Below, in pieces: positions 1 to 9,092 of a DNA stretch of 64,000 bases. Positions within the stretch are counted from its first letter, which is position 1; every line of letters starts with the position of its first letter. This DNA comes from Microbacterium sp. Root61 (GTDB taxonomy: Bacteria > Actinomycetota > Actinomycetes > Actinomycetales > Microbacteriaceae), in contig NZ_LMGU01000001.1 in assembly GCF_001427525.1 (NCBI RefSeq), positions 1,955,788-2,019,787 on the forward strand. The letters are read 5' to 3'. The notes under the pieces were generated by a model that had not been told where the DNA came from, did no database searches, and worked only from the letters and a program-made list of their open reading frames with translations. The translations under genes were made by a program, and so were the position numbers.

Positions 1-506
1 GCCTCGCTCGCAGTGGAGTGCACACCGGTGACGCCGGTCATGTACTGGACCTCATCGCCGATCCGCGTGGCGATCTCGAACGCGGCGCGGCCGGGGTGGT
101 CGTGCCGACCCGCGATCGTCCGGGCGATCTCGGCCACTTCGGCGTGCGGGCGGGTGCGGCCCGTCTGGGTGAGCTGCTCGACCGTGCCGATGGCGCCGGA
201 CGCCTCGGCGGCCAGCGCCTCCCACGTCAGGTCGACGTGCTCCAGCGGACGCGGGCGCACCTCGACGAGGCTGCGCGCCGTGATCTGCAGCGACGAGTGC
301 GGCGAGAGCACGTCGAATGCGGCGACGCGGGTGCCGAAGTAGTCGACGTACTGGTTCACCGATGTCGACGGGTCGATGTCGAGCGACGAGCTCAGCACGA
401 ACTGGCTGTCGGTCGAGCCCGGCAGCATCCGCGCCTCGTTGTACGACGCGGTCACCTCGCCCGGGTACGAGAACCCGGTCTGGTGCTCGATACGCAAGCG
501 CTTCAT
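1..506 (-). CDS. Transglutaminase-like protein, 3' part missing
   Basis: The first ~168 residues are present and the frame runs off the left edge. The start MKRLRIEHQTGFSYPGEV is typical of the N-terminal beta domain of bacterial transglutaminase-like proteins, and the core domain begins near the edge (around YMTGVTGVHSTASEA). The catalytic Cys-His-Asp region is not visible. The ATG overlaps the stop of the upstream alpha-E gene by 4 bp (ATGA), so the two are translationally coupled. Circularly permuted ATP-grasp / alpha-E / transglutaminase operons are widespread in bacteria and are thought to make or cleave a peptide-like product that is not known. Family call is firm; function is not. Confidence 0.85.
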   Translation of the reverse strand, partial: MKRLRIEHQTGFSYPGEVTASYNEARMLPGSTDSQFVLSSSLDIDPSTSVNQYVDYFGTRVAAFDVLSPHSSLQITARSLVEVRPRPLEHVDLTWEALAAEASGAIGTVEQLTQTGRTRPHAEVAEIARTIAGRHDHPGRAAFEIATRIGDEVQYMTGVTGVHSTASE

Positions 507-1435
507 GAGATCTCCCCGATCCAGCTCGGCTCGGCCTGCGTCGGGAAGAACCGCGAGCGGATGGCCTCGGATGCCTCGCGCGTCACGTTCTGCACCCGCT
601 GCATGTGCTCCGGCAGCTCGTTCAGGATCTCGTTGACGGGACGGTACTCGAGGTCGTTGCGGATCTGACCGAGGGCGCGCAGCACCGTATTGGAGTGGCC
701 GACGCGGTCGGCGCGCGGGTCGATGGCACTCATGCACTGCTCGGCCTGCGAGATCGAGTAGATGATCGACCGCGGGAAGAGGCGGTCCAGCAGCAGGAAC
801 TCGGCCGCGTTGCGGGCGCTGGGCATGCCGCGGTAGGTGCGCAGGTACGCCTCGTAGGCGCCGCACGATCGCAGGATGGTCGTCCATGACGGTCCGGATG
901 CCTCGGTCAGCGACCTCGTCGCCAACAGGCGTGCGGTCATGTCGGTGCGCTCGATGCTGCGACCGAGGGTGAAGAACTGCCAGGCCTCATCACGGCTCGT
1001 GGACGAGTCGACGATGCCGACGGCCAGCGCGGCGCGCTCGCGCACCCATTGGAAGAACTCGTGCACCTTCTCGCTCTGCAGTCGCCGCGGCATCCGTGCG
1101 TTGGTCGTGTTGAGGACTTCCCACAGCTCGGTCGAGACGATCTCGCGTGCCCGGCGGGCGTTCTCCCGGGCGGCGGTCAGCGAGTACGCGATGCCGGCGG
1201 GGTTCATCCGGTCCACGGCGAGGCGCTGCAGCACGTCGTCGCGGCGCACGAACTCGACGCCCTCCGGCGGCGAGCTGCCCATGACGCTGAGCAGCGACCG
1301 GCACGCGGTGTCCTCGTCGATCCACGGGTCCTCGAGCAGCAGCTGCAGGTGGACGTCGAGGATGCGGGCGGTCCCGTCGCTGCGCTCGATGTAGCGTCCG
1401 ATCCAGAACAGGCTCTCGGCGATGCGGCTCAGCAT
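503..1435 (-). CDS. Alpha-E domain-containing protein
   Basis: A 310-residue, mostly helical protein beginning MLSRIAESLFWIGRYIERSDG, the hallmark N-terminus of the alpha-E family, with the paired 'ARxNARRAREIVSTELWEVLN' type helix near residue 90. It lies between the ATP-grasp gene (7-bp overlap at its start) and the transglutaminase gene (4-bp overlap at its end), the fixed order of this three-gene system. Alpha-E proteins have no proven reaction; the context suggests they work with the ATP-grasp enzyme on a peptide or amide substrate. Length is normal for the family. Confidence 0.88.
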   Translation of the reverse strand: MLSRIAESLFWIGRYIERSDGTARILDVHLQLLLEDPWIDEDTACRSLLSVMGSSPPEGVEFVRRDDVLQRLAVDRMNPAGIAYSLTAARENARRAREIVSTELWEVLNTTNARMPRRLQSEKVHEFFQWVRERAALAVGIVDSSTSRDEAWQFFTLGRSIERTDMTARLLATRSLTEASGPSWTTILRSCGAYEAYLRTYRGMPSARNAAEFLLLDRLFPRSIIYSISQAEQCMSAIDPRADRVGHSNTVLRALGQIRNDLEYRPVNEILNELPEHMQRVQNVTREASEAIRSRFFPTQAEPSWIGEIS

Positions 1436-3204
1436 CCTGCACCGCCTTCGATGCCGCGAGACCGCAGTGGGACGTCGAGACTGTGGGGTTTACCCACTGT
1501 CTCGACCCTCGGTTGCCGTTTCGGTGAAATGCCTGTCTCGTCGCGCGCGGCCTGCTGCTGCTGTTCCTGCTGCTCGCCGCGCGTGCGCGGGCGGTCCTGC
1601 GGAGAGTGGGTGACCTCGGGCTGTCCGTCGTAGACGATGGCGATGGCTTCGGTGACCGTCGCCGCCTGGTCGGCGACGAGGCCGGCGAGACCGTTGCCCT
1701 GGCCGTACTCGACGTGCGAAGGGGCCGAGCCGCCGATGACCCACGTGTCCTTGGACCCGCCGCCCTGGCTCGAGTTGACCACGAGCTCCCCCTCGGGCAG
1801 CGCGACACGCGTGAGCCCGCCGGGCAGCACCCAGACATCGTCGCCGTCGTTGACCGCGAACGGGCGGAGGTCGGCGTGGCGCGGGCGCATCCCGTCTTCC
1901 ACGAGGGTCGGGATCGTCGAGAGCATCACCACCGGCTGCGCGATCCAGCCGCGCGGGTCGGCGAGCAACTGCTGCCGGAGCTTCTCGAGCTCGGCGGGCG
2001 AGGCATCCGGACCCACGACCAGTCCCTTGCCGCCGGAGCCGTCGACAGGCTTGACCACGAGTTCGGGCAGGCGGTCCAGCACCTCCTCGAGAGCGGCGGG
2101 GTCTTCCAGCCGCCAGGTGTCGACGTTCTTGAGGATCGGCTCCTCCGCGAGGTAGTAGCGGATCAGGTCGGGCACGTAGGTATAGAGCAACTTGTCGTCG
2201 GCGACGCCGTTGCCGACCGCGTTCGCGATCGTGACGTTGCCCAGGCGTGCGGCGAGCATGAGGCCCGGAGCCCCGAGCATCGAGTCGGCACGGAACTGCA
2301 GCGGGTCCAAGAACTCGTCGTCGACGCGGCGATAGATCACATCGACCCGGCGCGGACCCCGCGTGGTGCGCATGAAGACCTTGCCGCCCGCGCAGAGGAG
2401 GTCGCGGCCCTCGACGAGCTCGACGCCCATCAGGCGCGCGAGCAGCGTGTGCTCGAAGTACGCGGAGTTGTAGACACCCGGCGTGAGGACCACGACGTTG
2501 GGCTCCTCGATGCCGGCGGGGGCCGAGGCGCGCAGAGCGGCGAGGAGCTTGTTCGGGTAGTCGCCGACCGGACGCACGCGCATCGAGACGAACAGCTCGG
2601 GCAGGGTCTGTGCCATGACCCGGCGGTTGGAGATGACGTAGCTGACGCCGCTCGGCACGCGGACGTTGTCTTCGAGTACGCGCATCTCGCCGTGCTCATC
2701 GCGGATCAGGTCGATGCCCGACACCTGGATGCGCACGCCGTTGGCGCTGTGGATGCCGGCGGCTTGGCGGTAGAAGTACTGGGATGACGCGATCAGTCCG
2801 GCGGGCAGCACGCCGTCGCGCACGCAGTGCTGGTGGCTGTAGGCGTCGTCGAGGAAGGCCTCGAGCGCGCGCACGCGCTGCTTGACGCCGGCCTCGATGC
2901 GCGACCACTCCTCGAACGTGATGATGCGCGGAACGGCGTCGAGCGGGAACGGCCGTTCCTCGCCCGCGAAGTCGAAGGTGACCCCCTGTGCGAGGTAGGA
3001 ACTGGCGAGCGACTCGGTGCGTCCGCGCAGCTCATCCTGGGTCATCTGCGCCAGCGTCTGGTACAGCTCGCGGTACGCCGTGCGCGACTCCGCGGCCGCG
3101 CCCGGGTGCTCCGGATTGCCGAACATCTCGTCGTACGCGGGGATGCCCGACCTGGTCTTGCGGGGCGCCAAAGTGGAGCCGTACCCATCGAACAGATCAC
3201 CCAT
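1429..3204 (-). CDS. Circularly permuted type 2 ATP-grasp protein
   Basis: A 591-residue ATP-grasp protein of the circularly permuted type 2 class. The N-terminal part carries the family pattern around 'AGIHSANGVRIQVSGIDLIRD' (about residue 155) and 'LEDNVRVPSGVSYVISNRR'; the nucleotide-binding part follows with 'LVVKPVDGSGGKGLVVG' near residue 385. ATP-grasp enzymes form amide bonds through an acyl-phosphate. The last ~60 residues are Gln/Arg-rich and look disordered. It is the first gene of the operon. A TAGGCT box lies 6 nt before the ATG with no Shine-Dalgarno, so translation is probably leaderless. Confidence 0.88.
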   Translation of the reverse strand: MGDLFDGYGSTLAPRKTRSGIPAYDEMFGNPEHPGAAAESRTAYRELYQTLAQMTQDELRGRTESLASSYLAQGVTFDFAGEERPFPLDAVPRIITFEEWSRIEAGVKQRVRALEAFLDDAYSHQHCVRDGVLPAGLIASSQYFYRQAAGIHSANGVRIQVSGIDLIRDEHGEMRVLEDNVRVPSGVSYVISNRRVMAQTLPELFVSMRVRPVGDYPNKLLAALRASAPAGIEEPNVVVLTPGVYNSAYFEHTLLARLMGVELVEGRDLLCAGGKVFMRTTRGPRRVDVIYRRVDDEFLDPLQFRADSMLGAPGLMLAARLGNVTIANAVGNGVADDKLLYTYVPDLIRYYLAEEPILKNVDTWRLEDPAALEEVLDRLPELVVKPVDGSGGKGLVVGPDASPAELEKLRQQLLADPRGWIAQPVVMLSTIPTLVEDGMRPRHADLRPFAVNDGDDVWVLPGGLTRVALPEGELVVNSSQGGGSKDTWVIGGSAPSHVEYGQGNGLAGLVADQAATVTEAIAIVYDGQPEVTHSPQDRPRTRGEQQEQQQQAARDETGISPKRQPRVETVGKPHSLDVPLRSRGIEGGAGC

Positions 3205-3210
3205 GGGGAG

Positions 3211-3216
3211 AGCCTA
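3211..3216 (-). promoter_or_regulatory. -10 box, leaderless start of the ATP-grasp operon
   Basis: TAGGCT on the minus strand is 6 nt before the ATG at 3204. No Shine-Dalgarno sequence intervenes, so transcription should start at or next to the A of the ATG. Position and sequence are seen; activity is inferred from common actinobacterial practice. Confidence 0.55.
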
Positions 3217-3298
3217 GTCCGGGCCATGTTGCGTCAGTGTTTCGGCCCTGTCCGCCGGGCGCGGCGGGCTCCGGATGGACGCGATCGATGAAGGGCGG

Positions 3299-3318
3299 AC
3301 GGATGCCGCGGCATCCGT
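3299..3318. repeat. 20-bp perfect palindrome in divergent intergenic region
   Basis: ACGGATGCCGCGGCATCCGT is self-complementary over 20 bp and is followed by TTT. It sits between the divergent ATP-grasp and molybdoenzyme genes. It is made of two facing copies of the GGATGCCGC word that recurs throughout the window, so it may be a genome-wide motif in tandem rather than a local operator. Confidence 0.5.
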
Positions 3319-3354
3319 TTTCGCCGTTCCAGGACGGGTGTGACCCGGCGCGCG

Positions 3355-3360
3355 TAGGCT
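3355..3360 (+). promoter_or_regulatory. -10 box, leaderless start of molybdoenzyme gene
   Basis: TAGGCT lies 6 nt before the GTG at 3367, with no Shine-Dalgarno between. It mirrors the box in front of the divergent ATP-grasp gene and supports the GTG over the ATG six bases further in. Confidence 0.55.
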
Positions 3361-3366
3361 CGACGC

Positions 3367-4968
3367 GTGGCGATGCCCGCAGTGAAGGCGCGCCGCCTCG
3401 ACGGCGCTCTCGCCGGGGTGGCGGCCGTCGTGCTGGGCGCGGGGGTGGGCGAATTGTCCGCCGCGATGCTGTCCCCCGGCGCGAGCCCGTTCGCCGCGAT
3501 CGGCTCTGCGCTCATCGACCTCGCCCCGGCCTGGGCCAAGGAATCGGCGATCGCTCTGTTCGGCACGGCCGACAAGATCGCGCTGCTGACCGGGATGGGG
3601 ATCGTGCTGCTGCTCGCGGCGGCCGTGGCGGGGATGCTCGAGCAGCGGTTTCCGCCGTGGGGCATCACGCTCGTCGTCGTGGTGGCGGCCGGCGGCGGCG
3701 TTGCGGCGATGACCCGCGCCGACGCCGGGCTGCTGTCGTGGATCCCCTCGGCCCTCGCCGGCATCACCGCGGCCCTGACCCTGTCCTTCCTCCTCCGCCG
3801 CTCCCGCGACCGCGCTCGCGCCTCGCGAGACGCGGCGAACGCGACCAAAACCGACCCGGGTACAACCGTTGGCCACGTTTCGGGCGAAGGAGCCGGAGTG
3901 GACCGGCGGAAGTTCCTGCTGTGGAGCGGCGGGGCGATCGCGGTCGGGGTGCTCGCGACCATCGGCGGCGCCGCGCTGCGGGCGGGGGCGCGCAGCGTCG
4001 AGGCCGTCCGCACGGCGATCCGGCTCCCGTCCCCGGCCACCACGGCACCGGCGATTCCGGCGGGCGCGGAGCTCAGCATCCCGGGCCTCGCGCGGGTGAT
4101 CACGCCCAACGGATCGTTCTACCGCATCGACACGGCCCTGCTCGTGCCCCAGGTCGACCCGGCCGACTGGAGCCTGCGCATCCACGGGCTCGTCGAGGAA
4201 GAGGTCACTCTCACCTGGGCCGAGCTTCTCGCGCTGCCGCTCGAGGAGAGCGTCACGACGCTGACGTGCGTGTCCAACGAGGTCGGTGGCGAACTGATCG
4301 GCAACGCGCTGTGGCTGGGCTACCCGATCCGCGAGCTGCTCGCCCGCGCCCGACCGACGGCGAGCGCCGACATGGTGCTCTCCCGCTCGGTCGACGGGTT
4401 CACGGCGTCCACTCCGCTCGAGGTGCTGACCGACGGACGCGCGGCGATTCTTGCTGTCGGGATGAACGGCGTGCCACTCCCGCCCGAGCACGGCTTCCCG
4501 GTCCGGATGGTCGTCCCCGGCCTGTACGGCTACGTCTCCGCGACGAAGTGGGTCACCGAGCTCGAGGTCACGAGGTTCGCGGATGCCACGGCCTATTGGA
4601 CCGACCGCGGCTGGTCCGAGCGCGGTCCGATCAAGCTCGAGTCGCGCATCGACGTCCCCCGCAAGGCGCAGGGGCTGAAGGCCGGCGACACGGTGATCGC
4701 GGGAGTCGCCTGGCAGCAGGGCGTCGGCATCGCGGGGGTCGAGGTGCAGATCGACGACGGCCCGTGGAAGGGCGCGACCCTCGCGACCGCGATCTCGAAC
4801 GACACCTGGGTGCAGTGGATGCTGCCGTGGACGGCGACCGTCGGCGACCACCTGTTGCGCTGCCGGGCGACCAGCAAAGCGGGCGAGCTGCAGACCGAGG
4901 CGCACGCCGACGTCGTGCCCGACGGCGCGACCGGCTGGCACGAGCGCTTCATCACCGTCTTCGAGTAG
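3367..4968 (+). CDS. Membrane-anchored sulfite-oxidase-family molybdopterin oxidoreductase
   Basis: 533 residues. The N-terminal ~145 residues hold about four hydrophobic segments; a linker leads to a fifth (residues ~183-205) just after a DRRKFLL sequence. The rest is extracytoplasmic: an oxidoreductase molybdopterin-binding domain with the likely molybdenum ligand Cys301 in TLTCVSNEVGGELIG, then an Ig-like dimerisation domain to the C-terminus (HERFITVFE). No cytochrome domain is present, so electrons must come from or go to a separate partner, perhaps through the membrane part. The substrate cannot be read from the sequence; sulfite is only one possibility. The gene stands alone, divergent from the ATP-grasp operon. 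Confidence 0.85.
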   Translation: MAMPAVKARRLDGALAGVAAVVLGAGVGELSAAMLSPGASPFAAIGSALIDLAPAWAKESAIALFGTADKIALLTGMGIVLLLAAAVAGMLEQRFPPWGITLVVVVAAGGGVAAMTRADAGLLSWIPSALAGITAALTLSFLLRRSRDRARASRDAANATKTDPGTTVGHVSGEGAGVDRRKFLLWSGGAIAVGVLATIGGAALRAGARSVEAVRTAIRLPSPATTAPAIPAGAELSIPGLARVITPNGSFYRIDTALLVPQVDPADWSLRIHGLVEEEVTLTWAELLALPLEESVTTLTCVSNEVGGELIGNALWLGYPIRELLARARPTASADMVLSRSVDGFTASTPLEVLTDGRAAILAVGMNGVPLPPEHGFPVRMVVPGLYGYVSATKWVTELEVTRFADATAYWTDRGWSERGPIKLESRIDVPRKAQGLKAGDTVIAGVAWQQGVGIAGVEVQIDDGPWKGATLATAISNDTWVQWMLPWTATVGDHLLRCRATSKAGELQTEAHADVVPDGATGWHERFITVFE

Positions 4969-5010
4969 GAACGGTCGACGGGAGTCCGGCGCACTGCCAC
5001 GTTCGCTCAA

Positions 5011-5046
5011 TGTACGCATTGCGTCCGCATGATCGCAATGCGTACA
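5011..5046. promoter_or_regulatory. Operator-like inverted repeat before dehydratase gene
   Basis: A perfect 13-bp inverted repeat, TGTACGCATTGCG, spacer tccgcatgat, then CGCAATGCGTACA, about 60 bp before the IlvD-type gene. The inner sequence GATCGCAAYGCG recurs in the 9093-9136 repeat before the IclR regulator of the same cluster. The shared core makes this the likely binding site of that regulator. Confidence 0.6.
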
Positions 5047-5106
5047 CTTGCCATGTCGCGCATCCCATTCCGTGAAGCGCCGACACCGCACGAAACGAGG
5101 ACGATG

Positions 5107-6870
5107 ATGCCCGAAACGACAAGCGATGCCCCCCGAGCGCTGCGCAGCAATCTGCCCCCCACCTCAGCACTGGGCATCGCCCGGCGAGCGCAGTGGCGAT
5201 CGCTCGGCATCCCGGTCGAGGACCTCACCAAGCCCAAGGTCGCGATCGTCAACACATCGTCCGAGCTGGCCGCATGCTTCGCCCACCTCGACGAGATCGC
5301 CGTCGCGCTCAAGGCAGAACTGCGCACGCTCGGCGTGCTCCCGTTCGAGATCCGCACCGTCGCCCCCAGCGACTTCGTCACGAGTGCCGGTCGCGCGGGC
5401 CGCTACATCCTGCCGAGCCGCGATCTGATCGTCAACGACATCGAGGCGGCCGTGGAGGGCGCGAAGCTCGACGCGATGATCTGCCTCAGCTCGTGCGACA
5501 AGACCACTCCCGCGCACCTCATGGCGGCCGGCCGCCTCGACATCCCGACCGTGATCATCCCGTGCGGCTACCAGCACTCCGGTCTGGCCGAAGGGCGCGA
5601 GGCCGATGTCGAAGAGGTGTTCCTGCTCGCGGCGAAGGCGGCCGTGACCGGCGAACCGACCGATCACCTCGAAGAGCTCGCCGACGATGCGATCCTCGGC
5701 CCAGGGGTATGCGCCGGACTCGCCACCGCCAACTCGATGCACATCGTCGCCGAGGCCCTCGGCATGGCGGTGCCCGGCGCAGCGCCGGTGCGCGCGAACA
5801 GCGAACGGATGTGGGATTCGATGCGCCGCTCGGCGGCCGCCCTCGTGGACCTCATCGAACGCGACATCCGTCCGCGCTCGATCATCACCGACGGGTCGAT
5901 CCGCAACGCGGTCCGCACGATGCTCGCCGTCGGCGGCTCGATCAACACGATCAAGCACCTGCAGGCCATCGCCGTCGAGGCCGGACTCGACACCGACGTG
6001 TGGGAGGCGTTCCGCACAATGGGCCGCGACACTCCGCTGCTCGCGTCCGTCCGCCCCAACGGCCCGTGGCTCGTGGAGCAGTTCGAAGACGTCGGCGGTG
6101 GCGCGACCGTCCTCCGGGAGCTGCTGCCCCTCCTCGACGGCGACCAGCTGACCGTCACCGGCCGCACCGTTGCGGAGAACGCAGCCGCTGCGGCGCCCGC
6201 CGACGGGGAGATCATCCGCCCGATCGGCGACCCGTTCGGCACCGACCCCGCGATCGCGGTGCTCCGAGGCACCCTCGCACCCGGCGGTGCCGTCGCCAAA
6301 CGCCCGGTCCCGGATCCTGGACCACGTCGCTTCACCGGACCCGCCCGCATCTTCGGCAACCGGGAAGAAGCCATCGCGGGAATCTCGAACGGCCGGCTCC
6401 GCGCCGGTGACGTGGCGGTGATCCGGGGCATCGGTGTCGCCGGGGCCCCCGGCATGGGGCTGACGAGTGCGTTCATCTTCGCGCTGCACGCCAAGGGCCT
6501 CGCCCACAGTGTCGCCCTGGTCACGGACGGCCAGTTCAGCGGACTGGTCAACCAGGGGATGACGGTGGGCGAGGTGTCGCCGGAGGCAGCCGCCGACGGG
6601 CCGCTGGGGCGGGTGCAGGACGACGACATCATCGACATCGACCTCGCATCCGGCCGGCTCGACCTTCTCGTCGACCCATCCGTGCTCGCCGCCCGACCGT
6701 CGTATGCACCGCCGGCCGACCGCGACAGCGGTGGCGGGATGCTCGACCAGTACGAACAACTCGTCCAGCCGCTGGGCTGCGGCGCAGTGCTCTGCGCCCG
6801 GCCGGCCGGACCTTGCCTCACGGATGCCGCGGCCGCCGCATCCCTCACCCCCCTCACGGAGCACGCATGA
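5107..6870 (+). CDS. IlvD/Edd-family dehydratase
   Basis: 587 residues from the second of two adjacent ATGs (5104, 5107), chosen because GAGG then sits 6 nt away. The protein has the dihydroxy-acid/6-phosphogluconate dehydratase signatures: CDKTTPAHLMAAGRLDIP with an iron-sulfur Cys, GPGVCAGLATANSMHIVAEALG with another Cys, and the C-terminal GxFSG-like 'TDGQFSGLVNQGMTVGEVSPEAA'. Family members dehydrate branched dihydroxy acids or sugar acids to 2-keto acids. An ilvBNC-type neighbourhood is absent, and the gene is coupled (ATGA) to an FAD oxidoreductase beside a UGSC/aconitase X operon, so a catabolic role is more likely than isoleucine-valine synthesis. Substrate unknown. Confidence 0.82.
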   Translation: MPETTSDAPRALRSNLPPTSALGIARRAQWRSLGIPVEDLTKPKVAIVNTSSELAACFAHLDEIAVALKAELRTLGVLPFEIRTVAPSDFVTSAGRAGRYILPSRDLIVNDIEAAVEGAKLDAMICLSSCDKTTPAHLMAAGRLDIPTVIIPCGYQHSGLAEGREADVEEVFLLAAKAAVTGEPTDHLEELADDAILGPGVCAGLATANSMHIVAEALGMAVPGAAPVRANSERMWDSMRRSAAALVDLIERDIRPRSIITDGSIRNAVRTMLAVGGSINTIKHLQAIAVEAGLDTDVWEAFRTMGRDTPLLASVRPNGPWLVEQFEDVGGGATVLRELLPLLDGDQLTVTGRTVAENAAAAAPADGEIIRPIGDPFGTDPAIAVLRGTLAPGGAVAKRPVPDPGPRRFTGPARIFGNREEAIAGISNGRLRAGDVAVIRGIGVAGAPGMGLTSAFIFALHAKGLAHSVALVTDGQFSGLVNQGMTVGEVSPEAAADGPLGRVQDDDIIDIDLASGRLDLLVDPSVLAARPSYAPPADRDSGGGMLDQYEQLVQPLGCGAVLCARPAGPCLTDAAAAASLTPLTEHA

Positions 6871-8225
6871 GCAACGACACCATCCACCTGCCCGCGAAGG
6901 ACGTGCCGGTCATCGGCGAGTACGACGTCGTCGTCGTCGGAGGCGGCCCGGCCGGTCTGTTCGCGGCCACCGCGGCGTCACGCGCCGGGCGCTCCACGCT
7001 CCTGATCGAGCGCTACGGGTTCCTCGGCGGGGCCGGCACGATGGGCGGGCTCAGCACGTTCTGCGGTCTGCACGCACGCGTGTACGGCGAGGACCATCGC
7101 GTCGTACGCGGCTACTTGGACGAACTGCTCGACCGGATGGCCGCCATGGACGGTCTCAACGAGCCGCACCTGTCCGTGGACAACCGCATCCAGGCCCTGG
7201 CCTACGACATCTCGGTGCTGAAGATCGCCGCCGACGAACTCGTCCTCGCGGGCGGGGCCGAGCTGCTGTTCCACGCGTCCGTCGTCGACGTCGTCATGTC
7301 CGACACCGAGACGATCGACGCGGTGATCGTCGAGTCGAAGTCGGGTCGCGGCGCCGTGCGCGGACGGTTCTTCATCGACGGCTCCGGCGACGGCGACCTC
7401 GCCGCCTGGTCGGGTGCGCCGTACGAGCGGTCCGAGCACCTGATGTTCCCGTCGCTCATGTTCCGGATCAACGGCGTGCACCCCGACGAGGCCGGTGAGG
7501 CCTGGAAGACGATCCGCCGCATCATGGAGGACGCCGAGGCGGCCGGCACGCACCGCTTCCCGCGCAAGAAGCCCATCGTCCGTCCACAGCGCAACCCGCT
7601 GGAGTGGCGCTCGAACCTCACGCAGCTCTCGAACGCCGACGGTTCGGCCGTCGATGGCACGGATGTGCACCAGCTGACGCGTGGGGAGATCCAGGGCCGC
7701 CAGCAGGTGAAGGACACGTTCGCGTTCATCAAGGCGGTGACACCGGGCTTCCAGGACTCTTACGTCGTCGACATCGCCCCCTCGATCGGCATCCGCGAGA
7801 CCCGGCGCATCGTCGGGCCATACCAACTCACCGAAGACGACGTGCTCGATTGCGCCGACTTCGACGACACGATCGGCGTGAACGGCTGGCCGGTCGAAGC
7901 CCACGTCGCCGGCGACGTCGACTTCCGTTTCGCTCCGGAGGACTCGCGCGGCTACAACCAGCTTCCGTATCGGATGCTGCTGCCCCAGGTCGTGGAGAAC
8001 CTCCTCGTCGCGGGACGGTGCGCCTCGATGACGCAGGGCGGTCAGTCGTCCGGTCGCGTCACTGGTCCGTGCTTCGTGATGGGTCAGGCCGCCGGCATCG
8101 CCGCCGATCTGGCGCTATCCGGCGGCACCAGCGCGGCCGACATCGACATCCGCGAGCTGCAGTCCCGCCTCACGGCGACCGGCGCATATCTCGGCACGGA
8201 CCTGCCCGCCCGCGTTCGGGTCTGA
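6867..8225 (+). CDS. FAD-dependent oxidoreductase (FAD_oxidored family)
   Basis: 452 residues. It opens with a Rossmann FAD-binding motif, VVVVGGGPAGLFAATAASRAG (residues ~22-42), followed by a FLGGAGTMGGLSTFCG segment and ends with a second FAD contact region, LLVAGRCASMTQGGQSSGRV. This is the architecture of the FAD_oxidored family, found in many catabolic clusters as oxidases or dehydrogenases of hydroxy acids. Its start overlaps the dehydratase stop by 4 bp, so the two form a two-gene operon and probably act in sequence on one substrate. A hairpin follows directly downstream. Confidence 0.8.
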   Translation: MSNDTIHLPAKDVPVIGEYDVVVVGGGPAGLFAATAASRAGRSTLLIERYGFLGGAGTMGGLSTFCGLHARVYGEDHRVVRGYLDELLDRMAAMDGLNEPHLSVDNRIQALAYDISVLKIAADELVLAGGAELLFHASVVDVVMSDTETIDAVIVESKSGRGAVRGRFFIDGSGDGDLAAWSGAPYERSEHLMFPSLMFRINGVHPDEAGEAWKTIRRIMEDAEAAGTHRFPRKKPIVRPQRNPLEWRSNLTQLSNADGSAVDGTDVHQLTRGEIQGRQQVKDTFAFIKAVTPGFQDSYVVDIAPSIGIRETRRIVGPYQLTEDDVLDCADFDDTIGVNGWPVEAHVAGDVDFRFAPEDSRGYNQLPYRMLLPQVVENLLVAGRCASMTQGGQSSGRVTGPCFVMGQAAGIAADLALSGGTSAADIDIRELQSRLTATGAYLGTDLPARVRV

Positions 8226-8240
8226 CCCGACGCACACGTC

Positions 8241-8269
8241 GACCACGCGCCGGTAACCGGCGCGTGGTC
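8241..8269. terminator. Bidirectional hairpin terminator
   Basis: GACCACGCGCCGG, loop TAA, CCGGCGCGTGGTC: a perfect 13-bp stem between the convergent ends of the FAD oxidoreductase (8225) and the IclR regulator (8268). It lacks a clear T-tract in either direction, as is common in high-GC genomes. Confidence 0.7.
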
Positions 8270-9071
8270 AGCGGGAGGTCGTGCGGTAGAGCTGAGGGTT
8301 CGCGTTCCGATACGCGCGGGCCACGCGGGCGGCGGCATCGCGGAGGGCGGGCACGACGTCCTCGATGAGCGACTGCTCCGACGCGCGCACGGTCGTGGAG
8401 GAGACGGTGAGCCCGCCGACGGGCTCACCGTCGACGAGGATCGGGACCGCGGCGGCCACCATTCCGGGGTGCAGCTCCTCGACCGAGACGTCATAGCCGC
8501 GAGAGCGCACGCCCGCCAACCGCGCCTGCAGCACGGCGGGATCCGTGATGGTCTGGGGCGTGTGCCGTTCGAGCGGCGCCGTCGCGAAGTAGTCGTCGAG
8601 GGCCACCTCCGGCAGGCTCGCCAGCAGCACCTTCCCGAGGGCGGTCGCGTGCGCCGGCAGGCGCATCCCGACCCGCACCGCATCGGGCAGCGGGCGGCGG
8701 TCCTCGACACGGGCCACGTGGATCACGTCCGTGCCGTCGAGCACGCCGACGCTGCACGTCTCCCCCGTGCTCTCCACGAGGTCGCTCATGATCGGGTGGG
8801 CGATCTCGGGGAGGGAAGCCGCACCGAAGTACCCGGCACCGAGCTCGAGGATGCGGGGAGTCAGGCTCCACACCCCGTGCTGCGAGCGGACGTAGCCGAG
8901 GTGCTCGAAGGTCAGCAGGATGCGCCGCACCACCGGCCGGGGCAGTCCCACCTTCGCGACGATCTCGCTCGCGCTGAGGACGGCGTCGTGCCCGCCGAAC
9001 GCGCGGAGGACCTCGATCCCCCGCTCGATGCTCTGGATGCGATCGCGTGACCTGTCATCCGCCATTGCCAT
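8268..9071 (-). CDS. IclR-family transcriptional regulator
   Basis: About 267 residues from the ATG at 9071. The N-terminal winged helix-turn-helix starts at SIERGIEVLRAFGGHDAVLSASEIVAKVGLPRPVVRRILLTF; the C-terminal effector domain has the family pattern around AHATALGKVLLASLPE and the Ser-Thr-Thr-rich GGLTVSSTTVRASEQ region. IclR proteins usually control catabolic operons next to them in response to a small-acid ligand. A longer frame to 9113 would start inside the 19-bp inverted repeat, which argues for the inner start. It lies between the dehydratase/FAD operon and the transporter end of the UGSC operon and is the likely regulator of one or both. Confidence 0.85.
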   Translation of the reverse strand: MAMADDRSRDRIQSIERGIEVLRAFGGHDAVLSASEIVAKVGLPRPVVRRILLTFEHLGYVRSQHGVWSLTPRILELGAGYFGAASLPEIAHPIMSDLVESTGETCSVGVLDGTDVIHVARVEDRRPLPDAVRVGMRLPAHATALGKVLLASLPEVALDDYFATAPLERHTPQTITDPAVLQARLAGVRSRGYDVSVEELHPGMVAAAVPILVDGEPVGGLTVSSTTVRASEQSLIEDVVPALRDAAARVARAYRNANPQLYRTTSR

Positions 9072-9092
9072 GCCACCGTCCGGATACACCTG

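Noticed and set aside
3214..5091. A 625-codon minus-strand frame over the molybdoenzyme gene
   Set aside because: Low-complexity composition typical of a GC-rich shadow frame; the plus-strand protein has clear domains and a conserved Cys.
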